From positions 62,001 through 126,000 of the forward strand of contig NZ_JABVED010000008.1 in NCBI RefSeq assembly GCF_014323725.1: a DNA stretch of 64,000 nt. The letters run 5' to 3'. The stretch is from Actinokineospora xionganensis. GTDB taxonomy: Bacteria; Actinomycetota; Actinomycetes; Mycobacteriales; Pseudonocardiaceae. Position numbers and translations under genes: made by a program. Below, in pieces: positions 55,116-64,000 of this stretch. Numbering within the stretch: the stretch's first letter is position 1; every line of letters starts with the position of its first letter. Below the pieces are notes generated by a model. The model saw nothing but the letters and a program-made list of their open reading frames with translations. It was not told the DNA's origin and searched no databases.

Positions 55116-56223
55116 GGAGCCCGGTCTGAGCGTTCGCCTCAAACTCACGCTCAGCTATGCCGGGTTCCTCATGGTCGCGGGCGTCATGCTGCTCGCGGTC
55201 GTGTGGCTGTTCCTGCTGCGCTACGTGCCCGAGGAGCTCTACACACCACCGGCTTCCACCGGACCGCCGTCGTGGCCGGGTCCGTTGTTCGTCCCCGACC
55301 GCTCCGACCTGCTGGAAGCTTTCGTCCCGAAGGCCGCCGCGATGCTGGCGTTCCTGCTGATGTTCAGCCTGGTGGGCGGGTGGGTCCTCGCGGGCAGCAT
55401 GCTCGCGCCCCTGACGCGCATCACCAACGCCACCCGCCTGACCGCGAACGGGTCGCTCTCCCACCGGATCCAGCTGGAAGGCCGCCAGGACGAGTTCCGC
55501 GAGCTCGCCGACGCCTTCGACACCATGCTCGCGCGGCTGGAAGCACACGACGCCGAACAGCAGAGGTTCGCGGCCAACGCCTCCCACGAACTGCGCACGC
55601 CGCTGGCGATCATGCAGACGTTGCTCGACGTGGCACGCAACGATCTGAACCGCGACACCGGCGAACTCGTCGACCGACTCCATCTGATCAACACCCGGGC
55701 GATCGACCTCACCGAAGCGCTGCTCCTGCTCAGCCGCGCCAACCAGGGGTCCTTCGCCCGGGAACACGTCGACCTGTCCCTGGCGGCGGAAGAAGCGACC
55801 GAGACGCTCCTCCCGCTCGCCGAGAAACACGGCGTCACCATCGAGACCGCAGGCGACCAGGCCCCCACCGTCGGCTCACACGCGCTCCTGCTGCAGCTGA
55901 CCACGAACCTGGTGCACAACGCGATCGTCCACAATCTGCCCGAACAGGGCACTGTGTGGGTGACGACCAGCGCTCACTCGACGGCGGTGGTGCTCACTGT
56001 CGAGAACACCGGCCAGAAACTGGCCCCCCGAATGGCTTCCACGCTTGTCGAGCCGTTCCAACGCGGCACCGGACGCACCCGCACCGACCACGCGGGGGTC
56101 GGCCTTGGGCTGGCGATCGTCAAGAGCATCGCCCAGGCGCACGACGGAACCCTCACCCTCACCCCCCGGCCCGGCGGCGGCCTCCGCGTCACGGTGCGGC
56201 TGCCCGCCGCGTCACCGCAGTGA
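55108..56223 (+). CDS. vanS: Vancomycin-resistance sensor kinase VanS
   Basis: A 371-residue sensor kinase: two transmembrane helices (about 16-38 and 76-98) flank a short extracytoplasmic loop of about 37 residues, as in Streptomyces VanS. A HAMP-like segment is followed by the H box SHELRTPL (His160), an N box (NLVHNAIVHN) and G boxes (GVGLGLAIV). GTG at 55108 with GAGGAC upstream, inside the end of vanR. Convergent with vanX, 1 nt apart. Confidence 0.93.
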
Positions 56224-56224
56224 C

Positions 56225-56833
56225 CTAGGTGATGGGGAAATCAAAGTAGTCAGCTGGATATGGTTCGTCTTCCAGCGTGTAATGCCACCACTCGCACTCG
56301 TATGAGCTGAAACCGCACGCCTCCATGATGGAGCGGAGGTGGCGCCGGTTTCGCGCCTCGCCTTGCGTGATTCCCTCGGCTCCATGATGCGAGAGTGGAT
56401 CCATCAGGTCATGGCCACCACCCATGGAAGCAAGCTCGCCGGTGGCCAGGTGGTAGAGCGTCAAGTCGACCGTGCTGCCCCGGCTGTGGCCCGACCTGGT
56501 GGCCACATACCCCTTTTCGAACATCTCGGCTCTGTCGATATTCGGATAGTGCCGCGGTTTCGTCAGACCATCCTCGGGCAGCTCTGACCAGCGCAGAAAG
56601 GCCTCGACGGCGCGTTGCGGGCGGTACCCGTCCCAGAGGAGCAGACCGAAACCCTGGGACGCGGCCTTCTCGCCCGCTTGTTCCAGGGCCACGCACAGAG
56701 CCTTCGTGCCGACGATCCGGTTGGCCAGGTAGCCGTCCACGGGCTTGCCGGTGAAGTTGTCCCAGGTGGCGTATTTGGCGTCCCAGCGGATGCCGGGAAC
56801 GAGCTCGTCCACAAAGGCGAAGTCGTCCTTCAT
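56225..56833 (-). CDS. vanX: D-Ala-D-Ala dipeptidase VanX
   Basis: Zinc dipeptidase that hydrolyses free D-Ala-D-Ala so that only D-Ala-D-Lac enters the cell wall. 202 residues, the VanX length. Zinc ligands His116, Asp123 and His184, catalytic Glu181 and Arg71 are all in the canonical positions (SGHSRGSTVD, CEWWHY). ATG at 56833 overlaps the vanA stop (ATGA). Last gene of vanHAX. Confidence 0.95.
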   Translation of the reverse strand: MKDDFAFVDELVPGIRWDAKYATWDNFTGKPVDGYLANRIVGTKALCVALEQAGEKAASQGFGLLLWDGYRPQRAVEAFLRWSELPEDGLTKPRHYPNIDRAEMFEKGYVATRSGHSRGSTVDLTLYHLATGELASMGGGHDLMDPLSHHGAEGITQGEARNRRHLRSIMEACGFSSYECEWWHYTLEDEPYPADYFDFPIT

Positions 56834-57864
56834 CGGACCTTCCCGGTCACTGCCAGCGACACGAGTTGGTCGATCACCTCGGCGAGGGGCAAGCCCGCCG
56901 CCGCCATCATTCTCGGGTACCGGCTGTACGAGGTCAGGCCAGGCAAAGTGTTGACCTCGTTGAGGACCACGGTGCCGTCGTCGGTCAGGAACAGGTCCAC
57001 TCGCGCCAGTCCCCCGCACCCCAGAGCGCCATAGACCGCCTTCGCCGTCTCCTGGACGAGCAAGCGCGACTCCGCCGAAATCTCGGCGGGAACGGTGATG
57101 GTCGAGTTCTCGGAACCGCTCTCCGGGTCTTCCTCCTGATGGATTCTGAAGATGCCGTGAGACAGCGTGATCTGATCCGGCTCGCCCGCGATCAGCTCCA
57201 GACCGTTCCCCAAGATCGCGCATCCGACCTCGCCCGCGACGACACCCTCTTCAATCAAGACCTTCGAGTCGTACTGCCGTGCGATCTCCACCGCGCTCCG
57301 CAGTTCCTCTCGGCCGGACACCTTGGTGACGCCGAAAGACGACCCCGAGCGGGCCGGCTTGACATAGACCGGATAGGCGAACCGGTCGGGGTCAAGATTC
57401 TCGTCCTCCGCGACAACCCAGAAATTGGGCGTGGCGATCCCCGCGCTGCCCGCGACGAGGTAAGTAAGCGACTTGTCCATGCACAGAGCGGAACTCTGGA
57501 CATCGCAGCCGACATAGGGGATGCCGGAAAGCTCCAACAAGCCCTGGATCGCGCCGTCCTCCCCAAGCTTGCCGTGCAGCACGGGCAACACGACGTCCAA
57601 CTCGATCGCTTCGTATCGCCCCTGGTCCAGGACAAGCAGTCCCTGGACGTTCCTGTCCGGTGACAGCACGACCGGAGGGCAGCTTTCCAGCTCCGCGGCG
57701 GGGCCGTCGCACAGCTTCCAGGCTCCGCTCTTCGTGATCCCGACCCAGAACGGCTCGTACTTCTCGACATCGAGGTGTTTCGCGACCTCCAGCGCGGATT
57801 TGACGGAAATCGGGTGCTCTTCGGACGAGCCACCGAATATGATTCCGACCTTCAGCCTACCCAT
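56830..57864 (-). CDS. vanA: D-alanine--D-lactate ligase
   Basis: ATP-grasp ligase that makes D-Ala-D-Lac, the altered cell-wall terminus that lowers vancomycin binding. 344 residues: GGSSEEHPISVKSA start, ATP-grasp loop GSSFGVTKV, and the omega loop RIHQE (His242), whose His favours D-lactate over D-Ala. NEVNTLPGLTSYSRYPRMM near the end binds the metals. It is extremely like Streptomyces VanA-type ligases from memory. ATG overlaps the vanH stop by 8 nt. Confidence 0.95.
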   Translation of the reverse strand: MGRLKVGIIFGGSSEEHPISVKSALEVAKHLDVEKYEPFWVGITKSGAWKLCDGPAAELESCPPVVLSPDRNVQGLLVLDQGRYEAIELDVVLPVLHGKLGEDGAIQGLLELSGIPYVGCDVQSSALCMDKSLTYLVAGSAGIATPNFWVVAEDENLDPDRFAYPVYVKPARSGSSFGVTKVSGREELRSAVEIARQYDSKVLIEEGVVAGEVGCAILGNGLELIAGEPDQITLSHGIFRIHQEEDPESGSENSTITVPAEISAESRLLVQETAKAVYGALGCGGLARVDLFLTDDGTVVLNEVNTLPGLTSYSRYPRMMAAAGLPLAEVIDQLVSLAVTGKVR

Positions 57865-58885
57865 ACTGCTTCTCGCCTTCGAATTTCAGACAGTTGATGA
57901 TGGAGTTCTCGACCGTGTCCCAGAGGGCATGATCCGTGTAGTAGGCCGTGTGCGGGCTGATCAGCACATTCGGCATCTCCTGCAGCCGCAACAGCGACTT
58001 GCTTTCGATGACCCTGTTCCTGCAGTCGGCGTAAAATATTCCTTCCTCGCCTTCGAGGACGTCCAACGCCGCACCACCCAGCGCGCCGCTTTCCAGCGCC
58101 GAAACAAGAGCGTCGGTATCGAGAAGTGCCCCGCGCCCGGTGTTGACAACGAACGCTCCGTACTTCATCCGCGCGAGACGTTGCCGATTCAAAAGATGAC
58201 GTGTGTCCGCGTTGAGCGGCGTATGGAGCGTGACAATGTCGCTCAGCCGCAGCACTTCATCAAGAGGAACATGGTCGGCGGAAGTCTCGGGACGGCGGTC
58301 ACAAGCCACGATGTGACAGCCGAACCCCCGCAGCCTGTCCATGACCGCCGCGCCGATGCGCCCTGTCCCGACCACCCCCACAGTCAGGTCGCGCAGTTCC
58401 TTCCCGCGTACGGCGTGCAGTCTGTAATCGTGGACATCCGCCCGCCTGATGGTGGATTTGGCGTTTCGCACCGCCATCAGCATCAGCATTACCGTGTAGT
58501 CGGCCACACTGTCGGGCGAATAGGACACATTCCCGACGGTAATGCCAACGCTCTCCGCGTACCGCACATCGATGTGGTTGTACCCGATGCTTCTTGTCGA
58601 GAGATACTCCACACCGACGCGACTCAGCGCAAGAAGAGTGGAATTTTCGATGCAGGCCTTATGACCGACACTGACGCATCGGTTTCCCCGGGCCAGTTCG
58701 CTATTGGCTTCAGATACCGCGTCCTCGGTGATGGTCGGCACAACGCCACGGCGAGGCGCCAGCTCGCGGAACACCGCGGCCTCGTCCTGTCCGCAGCCAT
58801 AGACCGTGATTCCGGTTTTCAGGACGGCCGAGGAGGACGGCGGTCGCGTGCGGCGGACAGCTGTTGCCTGCTCGCTGTAGGTCAT
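57857..58885 (-). CDS. vanH: D-lactate dehydrogenase VanH
   Basis: NADH-dependent reductase that makes D-lactate from pyruvate for VanA. 342 residues: GTGRIG (173-178), Arg251 in NTGRG, Glu280 and His312 in SPHTAYY as catalytic residues. ATG at 58885 begins MTYSEQ, similar to vanY. First gene of vanHAX, with the palindromic VanR-type site upstream. Confidence 0.95.
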   Translation of the reverse strand: MTYSEQATAVRRTRPPSSSAVLKTGITVYGCGQDEAAVFRELAPRRGVVPTITEDAVSEANSELARGNRCVSVGHKACIENSTLLALSRVGVEYLSTRSIGYNHIDVRYAESVGITVGNVSYSPDSVADYTVMLMLMAVRNAKSTIRRADVHDYRLHAVRGKELRDLTVGVVGTGRIGAAVMDRLRGFGCHIVACDRRPETSADHVPLDEVLRLSDIVTLHTPLNADTRHLLNRQRLARMKYGAFVVNTGRGALLDTDALVSALESGALGGAALDVLEGEEGIFYADCRNRVIESKSLLRLQEMPNVLISPHTAYYTDHALWDTVENSIINCLKFEGEKQYG

Positions 58886-58958
58886 GCCCCCAGTCAAGCC
58901 ACAGCGGTGTTGCCAGCACGTATCCGGTTTTCGATATGCCGACAATATGTTGTCGGCA
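58871..58958. promoter_or_regulatory. vanH promoter region with 9-bp palindrome
   Basis: TGCCGACAA (58937-58945), spacer TATG, TTGTCGGCA (58950-58958) is a perfect 9-bp inverted repeat 52-73 nt upstream of the vanH ATG. Together with the adjoining segment it matches the vanY/vanR gap at 54331-54410. It is the likely VanR-phosphate binding site. Confidence 0.7.
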
Positions 58959-59002
58959 GTCGACGATCTGGGCGGAAGCCCCGGCGTCGGGTCGAGCGAT
59001 TG

Positions 59003-60064
59003 TCAGAGGCGCAACTCAGCCGACTGATACGGATAGAGCAGACAGCCGCGGCGCCGTTTGGCGTCGAGCGTGCCGTACCCGTACGACACCTGGGTGACGC
59101 CTTTGGCCGGGGCCAGTTCGGCGGGCTGGTAGAACATGGCCGAGAAGTAGCCGTAGTCGGCGTTGGGCTCACCGTAGGCCGTGCCCGTGAGCATCACTGT
59201 CCACTCGCGACCGTCCTGGATGAACAGGCTGAAGCTGACCAGCCGGTCGCCGTCGCTGACCGTGAACACCGTGATGTCCTCTGGGGCGACGTACTCCCGG
59301 ATCATGTCGAAGATCGCCGCCTGATCGGCCCGATTCACCCCGCCGTCGTATTTGGCGATCAACCTGCAGCGCAGGTCCAGCAGTTCCGGTTCGTCGTCGG
59401 CAAGCGCCCGGGTGCCGGTGACGAGGCCGCGTTCCCGCATCCGGTTGAGCTCGCGTTTCACCTCGTCGCGGTACTTCTTCGGAAGCGTGGCGAGGTACCC
59501 GGGGAAGTCCGACCACGTGACCGGCATGTCGCACCGTTGCCCCATGGCGGCTGTGGCGAACCCGGCCTCGGCCAGCGCGGCAACCAAAGGATCGGCGGGG
59601 GGAGTCAGATAGAGCACCGTGATCGACGCGATGTGCTCCGACTTCGCCCAAGCCACCAGCTCGTCGGCGAATTCGCGCAGCCCCGCCGGGTCCGCCGCCT
59701 CCGATCCGACCGGGAATGTGCCGTAGTACGGGTACATCAGCATCAGGCACGGGTACACGGCGTCCGGGTCGAGGTCGCCCGGCCACGGATGATCGTCGGC
59801 GGTGAACAGGCCGAGGTCCGCGGTCCGCCCGGTCAGGATGTGCCAAGGGTCGCGGCGTGGAACCGCGGCGGGCTCGGGCAGCACCGCGCCGCCCATCGCC
59901 ACCCGGCACGTCCCGTCCGGGGCGCGCAGCGCAAACGTTTGGTACGGACCGGGAAACCAGGATTGACCGAAGTTGATCCACCGCGCCCGGCCCACCGCGG
60001 GACAGTCACCTGCCGCGATGTCCCAGTCGTCGGGGAGACCTGGCGTGACGACGAACTCGCCCAT
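59003..60064 (-). CDS. FemAB-like GNAT/peptidogalycan-type acyltransferase B
   Basis: A 353-residue protein of the FemAB-like GNAT fold (PF04339 type), with N-terminal LALRAPDGTCRVAMGG strand, a conserved TLPKKYRDEVKRELNRMRERG loop (~residues 195-215), KYDGG, VSFSLFIQDGREW and the terminal YGYGTLDAKRRRGC. It is probably an aminoacyl or acyl transferase. ATG at 60064 overlaps the previous gene's stop by one base. Last gene of the operon before vanH; the relation to van is positional only. It is not a typical FemX/VanK (PF02388) sequence. Confidence 0.7.
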   Translation of the reverse strand: MGEFVVTPGLPDDWDIAAGDCPAVGRARWINFGQSWFPGPYQTFALRAPDGTCRVAMGGAVLPEPAAVPRRDPWHILTGRTADLGLFTADDHPWPGDLDPDAVYPCLMLMYPYYGTFPVGSEAADPAGLREFADELVAWAKSEHIASITVLYLTPPADPLVAALAEAGFATAAMGQRCDMPVTWSDFPGYLATLPKKYRDEVKRELNRMRERGLVTGTRALADDEPELLDLRCRLIAKYDGGVNRADQAAIFDMIREYVAPEDITVFTVSDGDRLVSFSLFIQDGREWTVMLTGTAYGEPNADYGYFSAMFYQPAELAPAKGVTQVSYGYGTLDAKRRRGCLLYPYQSAELRL

Positions 60065-61074
60065 CAGACATCCACCACGTAGGCGTTGAGTTCCTGCGGC
60101 ACCAGGCCATAGCGCATCTTGAAGTCGCCGTTGCGCCTGCCCGCCTCCAGCCGCGGCAGCCCGAGCTCGTAGCCGAGCTTCATGAATGAGCCCCACATCA
60201 GGTAGTACGGGCTGAACGACAGCTTGGTCTCCCGGTCGTATCCCAAAGCCCAGGCGTGCAAACGAGTGTCGTCGGTGAAAAGGATGGCGAATCCGAGGAG
60301 CGCGTCGTCGAGGGTGATCTCGATGATCCGCGCGTTGGGCGTCTCGCCGAGGAACGCCGCGAGCTTCTCGGCGTCGTAGTAGCCCGCCGAGCCGACCCGG
60401 ACCATGGTGACCTCGAGCAGGTTGAGCTTCTCGACGTCCTCGTCGGGCATCGCCATCCGGGACACGATTTTCACCCCGGCCTCGGTCGCGCGGCGCCAGT
60501 GGCGGTTGTACTCGCGGCGGTCCGCGGACTTGATCGACGCCAGCAGCCCTTCCTCGCTGCCGTGCGCGGCGAAGTCCAGCCAGTACCTGGTGTCCAGGTG
60601 GATGCCTTCGACGCCCGCCGCGGTCAGCGCCTCGGCGCTCGGGGAGCCGTCGGCGATGTTGATGAATCCGGTCCGGGGCAGGTTCAGTGACCGCGCGACC
60701 TCCTTCATCGCGTCCAGGAGTTCCGCCGCGATCGCGGGCGTGGTCTCCGCGGCCGCCAGTCGTGTGTCGGAGCAGTGCCACACGTTGCTGAGCAACGCGT
60801 GTTCGCCCGCCCGCAAACCAAGAGCGCCCAGCGGATCTCCCTGGACGAAACAGGGCGCGAACGCGACGACGGTGTCGTCATCGTCGAGTAGTTCGATGTA
60901 ATAGCACCCGTGCACCGGCTGGATCGGGAACCTCTCGTACGCCCGCATGAACTCGATCGAGTAGTTCATGTTGGCCCCGGACGCCGCGATGACGGCGGGG
61001 GTGCCCGCGCTCAGGTCATCGACGGTACGCACCACCCGTCTGCGGTAGCGGTCAGAACGTGCCGAAGTACTCAC
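60064..61074 (-). CDS. FemAB-like GNAT/peptidogalycan-type acyltransferase A
   Basis: A 336-residue relative of the next gene on the strand, with SIKSADRREYNRHWRRATEAGVKI (~200-220) in the place of the KKYRDEV loop, and LEAGRRNGDFKMRYGLVP at the end. GTG at 61074 has GGGAG 4 nt upstream and starts inside the end of the glutamine-synthetase-like gene (23-nt overlap), which suggests tight coupling. The pair of GNATs may work as a heterodimer or on successive substrates. Confidence 0.7.
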   Translation of the reverse strand: MSTSARSDRYRRRVVRTVDDLSAGTPAVIAASGANMNYSIEFMRAYERFPIQPVHGCYYIELLDDDDTVVAFAPCFVQGDPLGALGLRAGEHALLSNVWHCSDTRLAAAETTPAIAAELLDAMKEVARSLNLPRTGFINIADGSPSAEALTAAGVEGIHLDTRYWLDFAAHGSEEGLLASIKSADRREYNRHWRRATEAGVKIVSRMAMPDEDVEKLNLLEVTMVRVGSAGYYDAEKLAAFLGETPNARIIEITLDDALLGFAILFTDDTRLHAWALGYDRETKLSFSPYYLMWGSFMKLGYELGLPRLEAGRRNGDFKMRYGLVPQELNAYVVDV

Positions 61075-62563
61075 GGTGCTCCCATTCGGTGACGTCGTCG
61101 TCCTGGGTCGGCTCCACTTTAGCGAGCCACTGTTCATATCGTGCCCACTCGCTCGCTTTGAGTGCCGACAGGCAGCGGTGCAGCTCAGAGCCGAGAACAG
61201 TCTGGTAGAAGCGGCTTTCCGCGAAGGTCTCCAGCGCCTCGTCCAACTGCCGCGGCAGGGCGGCCGCGGTACCCGCGTGCGGGTCGGCCGCGGGCGGACC
61301 GGGATCGAGGGTGCGGTCCACGCCGTCCACCCCGGCACTGACCTGCCCGACCAGGTAGAGATACGGGTTGGCGGTGGGTTCACCGATGCGGTTCTCCACG
61401 TGGCTGGCCGCGTCGCCGTGAGCGCCCAGCACCCGCAGGAAAGCCCCGCGGTTCTCGGTGCACCACGCGACCCGGTCCGGCGAGAGCGAGAAGCCTTCGC
61501 GCATCCGGCGATACCCGTTGACCGTGGGCACGCACAGCAAGCTCGACGCCCCAGCGTGCTCGATCAGTCCACCGAGGTAGGCCATGCCCATCGGTGAGAG
61601 CGCCGACCCGCCCGGCTCCGCGGTGAACAGGTTCCGGCCGGTCGACCGCTGGGCGAGTGACTGGTGCAGGTGCCAGCCACTGGGGTCGAACCCGTCGAGC
61701 GCGGGCAGCGCCATGAACGACGCGTGGTGGCCAGAGCGGGCCAGGACCTGTTTGGTGATCGTGCGCAGCAGCAACATCGCGTCGGCCGCGGCCAGGCCGG
61801 GCATCGGGTTGAAGGTGAACTCTAGCTGCCCAGGACCGGACTCGTGCTCGATGCCGCGCAACGGCAAACCCAGAGCTACCAGCGCTTCCAGGACTGGGTC
61901 GATGACCGGCATCACCGCGTCGAGCAGGCTGTCGGAGTTGAACTGGTAGCCGCCGTTGACCGCCTCCACGGTCGGCGGCTCACCCTGCACGCCGAAGCCG
62001 CCGATCCGCTTGGGCCTGCCGCCGTCGGTGAAGCGGGTCAGGTACCACTCGACTTCCAGACCGACCACGAATTCCAGGTCGCGCGCGGCGAGCGCGTCGA
62101 CCTGGCGGCGCAGCGCGGCGCGGCTGGACAGCGGGTGCGGGGTGCCGTCGCGCAAGTATTCGTCGCCGATCACCCAGCCGGTCGGGCGCCCGGTGTGCGG
62201 AAGGACGCGGAAGGTCGTCGGGTCGGGCACGACGATGAAGTCGCCCGCCCCGGTCAGTTCGTCGACGCCGATGCCGCCGCCCGAGGCGAAGAAGTCGATC
62301 GCGACCGCGTGCCCGGTGTCGAAGACGAACGGGCCGGGGCTGAAGTCCATTCCGTTGCGCAGGACCGTGGCGAACACGGGGGCGCTGATCACCTTCGATC
62401 GGGCGATGCCGTGCGGGTCGCCGAAGACCACGCGCACGAACTCCAGCGACTCCAGGCGCGCGAGCACCTCGGCGGCGGCCTCGCGCTGGGCATCGGTCCA
62501 GAGTCCGTGTCTGGCAACGAAATCGACGCTGCCGGTCGCGGAGGTCAGGTATGTCTCGCTCAC
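61052..62563 (-). CDS. Glutamine-synthetase-like ligase (GlnA family, non-canonical)
   Basis: A 503-residue member of the glutamine synthetase superfamily. Metal/glutamate motifs are recognisable: GLEVEWYL (Glu-x-Glu-like), HESGPGQLEFTFNP and SGWHLHQSL (class pattern S-G-x-H-x-H). It is longer than housekeeping GlnA and likely uses another amine and/or acid, forming an amide. GTG at 62563 overlaps the amidase stop as GTGA, and AAGG lies 8 nt upstream. The operon partners suggest an amide-forming pathway. Confidence 0.82.
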   Translation of the reverse strand: MSETYLTSATGSVDFVARHGLWTDAQREAAAEVLARLESLEFVRVVFGDPHGIARSKVISAPVFATVLRNGMDFSPGPFVFDTGHAVAIDFFASGGGIGVDELTGAGDFIVVPDPTTFRVLPHTGRPTGWVIGDEYLRDGTPHPLSSRAALRRQVDALAARDLEFVVGLEVEWYLTRFTDGGRPKRIGGFGVQGEPPTVEAVNGGYQFNSDSLLDAVMPVIDPVLEALVALGLPLRGIEHESGPGQLEFTFNPMPGLAAADAMLLLRTITKQVLARSGHHASFMALPALDGFDPSGWHLHQSLAQRSTGRNLFTAEPGGSALSPMGMAYLGGLIEHAGASSLLCVPTVNGYRRMREGFSLSPDRVAWCTENRGAFLRVLGAHGDAASHVENRIGEPTANPYLYLVGQVSAGVDGVDRTLDPGPPAADPHAGTAAALPRQLDEALETFAESRFYQTVLGSELHRCLSALKASEWARYEQWLAKVEPTQDDDVTEWEHREYFGTF

Positions 62564-63933
62564 CGTCGCACCTTGTCCTTTCGGGGATCGCGGCCACGCC
62601 ATGGCCGGTCTGCTTCGAACTGCTCGGCCACTCGCAGGAGGTCTTCGTCCGCGCCGCGCCGCGCCACGAGTTGGAGGCCGACCGGATATCCGGCCGTGGT
62701 GAATCCGGCGGGCAGGGAGATGGCGGGATGCCCGGTGAGGTTGAAGGGATACGCGGCCCGGCACCAGGCCAGCCAACCCAGGTCGTCGCCGGGATCGGGG
62801 CGCCACGCGTCGACCGGGAAAGGCTCGATCCACACGGTCGGCATGGCCAGGATGTCGAACTCGGCCAGCAGTCGGTCCACCGCCTGGCACAGAACAGTTC
62901 GCCGCGATATCGCCCGAGCGAGGTCGGCCGCGGTCAGCGTTCGCCCGTGGGCGACCACGCGCATCCGGTGCGGGTCCGACAGCGCGTCGTCGGCTTCGTC
63001 CTGACCGGCATCGAAGCCTGCCAGGATGGTCACCAGAACGTCGTACGGGTCCGCGAACGGGATGTCCACTTCGGACATGTCCCCGGCCAGCGCGGACGCC
63101 GCGGCGTGGGCGACGCGTTCGGGCTCGGTGGAGTCCACCGGCCAGCGCAGCCAGGCCACCCTGGCCGTGTCGGAGAAAGCCGCGGGGACCGGCGGCACGG
63201 TCGAGAGCGGATCGTCCGGATGCGGACCGCTGATCACCCTGGCGACCAGGCCCGCCGTGGCCACGTCGCGGGCGAGCGGTCCGATGTGCGACAGGCCCTC
63301 GGGACTGACCGGAACATAGGGTGCCCGGCCGAATGTCGGCTTGTACCCGACCACGCCGCAGAACGCGGCGGGCACCCGGATCGACCCGGCGCCGTCGGTG
63401 CCCAGGGCGGCGACGCCGATCCCGGCCGCGGTGGCCGCGGCCGCGCCCCCGCTTGAGCCGCCCGCGCTGCGGGTGGGATCCCACGGGTTGGCCGCGGCCG
63501 GCCCGACCTGGTTCACCGTGCCCGCGCTCCAGCCGCCCTCGGACGTGGTGGTCTTGCCCACCAGCACCGCGCCCGCGTCCTTGAGCCGGGTGACCGCGGG
63601 GGCGTCGACCTCGGGAATCCACCGCGCCGTGCGGAGCGAACCGCGCGTCGTGCGCACTCCGGCGGTCGGCGTGAGGTCCTTGACCGACACGGGGACGCCC
63701 AGCAGCGGACGGCGGTCCCACGCCGCCGCCCCGAGTTCGCGGATCCGCCGCTCGGCGCGACGGGCCTGGTCCATGGCCAGGTCGGCCGTGACCGTCACGA
63801 ACGCGTGCAGCACGGGTTCGCGCTCCGCCAGCAGGGCAAGGGTCGCACGGGTGAACTCGGTAGGGGAAAGCTCACCGGCGGCATACCACGCCCTGATCTC
63901 GGCCGCCGTGGCGTGCCGCAGTGCCTCATCCAT
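62560..63933 (-). CDS. Amidase (amidase-signature family)
   Basis: A 457-residue amidase-signature hydrolase with the Ser-cisSer-Lys triad: Lys in VPVSVKDLTP (~residue 84), Ser pair in SAGGSSGGAAAATAAGIG (~155-165) and the GTDGAGSIRVPAAFCGVVGYKPT segment. It may remove a protecting or conjugated acyl/amide group in the pathway. ATG at 63933 overlaps the stop of the gene entering from the right. It is upstream of, and coupled with, the glutamine-synthetase-like gene. Confidence 0.88.
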   Translation of the reverse strand: MDEALRHATAAEIRAWYAAGELSPTEFTRATLALLAEREPVLHAFVTVTADLAMDQARRAERRIRELGAAAWDRRPLLGVPVSVKDLTPTAGVRTTRGSLRTARWIPEVDAPAVTRLKDAGAVLVGKTTTSEGGWSAGTVNQVGPAAANPWDPTRSAGGSSGGAAAATAAGIGVAALGTDGAGSIRVPAAFCGVVGYKPTFGRAPYVPVSPEGLSHIGPLARDVATAGLVARVISGPHPDDPLSTVPPVPAAFSDTARVAWLRWPVDSTEPERVAHAAASALAGDMSEVDIPFADPYDVLVTILAGFDAGQDEADDALSDPHRMRVVAHGRTLTAADLARAISRRTVLCQAVDRLLAEFDILAMPTVWIEPFPVDAWRPDPGDDLGWLAWCRAAYPFNLTGHPAISLPAGFTTAGYPVGLQLVARRGADEDLLRVAEQFEADRPWRGRDPRKDKVRR

Positions 63934-64000
63934 GGACGCGCTGATACCAGTCCTTCCCGAAGTCCGTCACGATCGGCTCGTAGCGGGCCATCGCCTGGTA
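63926..64000 (-). CDS. C-terminus of an unidentified gene entering from the right
   Basis: The last 24 codons of a minus-strand gene (ending YEPIVTDFGKDWYQRVHG then TGA), with its stop overlapping the amidase start by 8 nt. Too little is visible to name it, but the overlap shows it belongs to the same operon. Confidence 0.6.
   Translation of the reverse strand, partial: YQAMARYEPIVTDFGKDWYQRVHG

Noticed and set aside
57521-60082. Plus-strand frame opposite vanA/vanH and the GNAT gene
   Set aside because: It spans several real genes on the other strand and crosses the vanH promoter; no domain is recognisable.
59003-61074. Assignment of the two GNAT genes as VanK
   Set aside because: VanK belongs to the classical FemAB family; these read as the separate FemAB-like GNAT type, and only position links them to vanHAX.

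Overview
The window is high-GC actinobacterial chromosome, most likely from the Pseudonocardiales (Actinokineospora, Saccharothrix or Lentzea type). The evidence is the dense GTG/TTG starts, the ATGA-coupled operons, the phosphatidylinositol-mannoside genes and a core gene order that matches, with insertions, the aspS to thrS segment of Mycobacterium tuberculosis. No tRNA, rRNA, CRISPR array, insertion sequence or prophage was seen.

Layout, left to right. 0-5.9 kb: a partial phosphotransferase, a DUF389 membrane protein coupled to aspS, a helix-turn-helix protein and an Ig-like protein. 6-11.5 kb: an intein-split Rv2578c-type radical SAM gene under a LexA box, divergent from an alkane-hydroxylase operon (alkB-rubredoxin fusion, ferredoxin, ferredoxin reductase, TetR). 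11.5-18 kb: a YibE/F membrane protein, a metallo-hydrolase, two cyclophilins (one membrane-anchored, one lipoprotein), an AraC regulator and small unknowns. 18-27 kb: stringent response (relA), adenine salvage (apt), protein export (secF, secD, yajC) and Holliday-junction processing (ruvB, ruvA, ruvC, with a second LexA box). 27-36.5 kb: a membrane metallophosphoesterase, a gyrB-like fragment, a DUF4262 protein, yebC, PLP synthesis (pdxT, pdxS) split by an azlCD exporter with its XRE-cupin regulator, and an EF-G2-like GTPase. 36.5-45.3 kb: NUDIX, pimA, patA and pgsA (PIM lipid synthesis), MarR/YceI, a HIT protein, a cupin, a membrane protein and thrS.

45.4-54 kb is accessory: a His/Met-rich DUF305 lipoprotein divergent from three tandem secreted LVIVD-type beta-propeller paralogues, then a nitroreductase, an unknown protein and a secreted lipase. 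54-59 kb is a complete glycopeptide-resistance locus: vanY-like, vanR, vanS, and vanHAX on the opposite strand. The vanY and vanH upstream regions are about 80% identical over roughly 80 nt, so they are probably one VanR-controlled regulon. 59-64 kb, on the same strand upstream of vanHAX, is a tightly overlapping operon of unrecognised purpose: an amidase, a glutamine-synthetase-like ligase and two GNAT/FemAB-like acyltransferases. It continues past the right edge.

The less ordinary parts are the DUF305 plus triple propeller cluster, the amidase/GS/GNAT operon beside van, the intein placed inside an iron-sulfur motif of a LexA-controlled enzyme, a 43-codon gene linked by ATGA overlaps between azlC and azlD, and a ~100-nt intergenic repeat present at 5.0 and 45.3 kb. 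Functions are read by eye from family motifs; no search was run.
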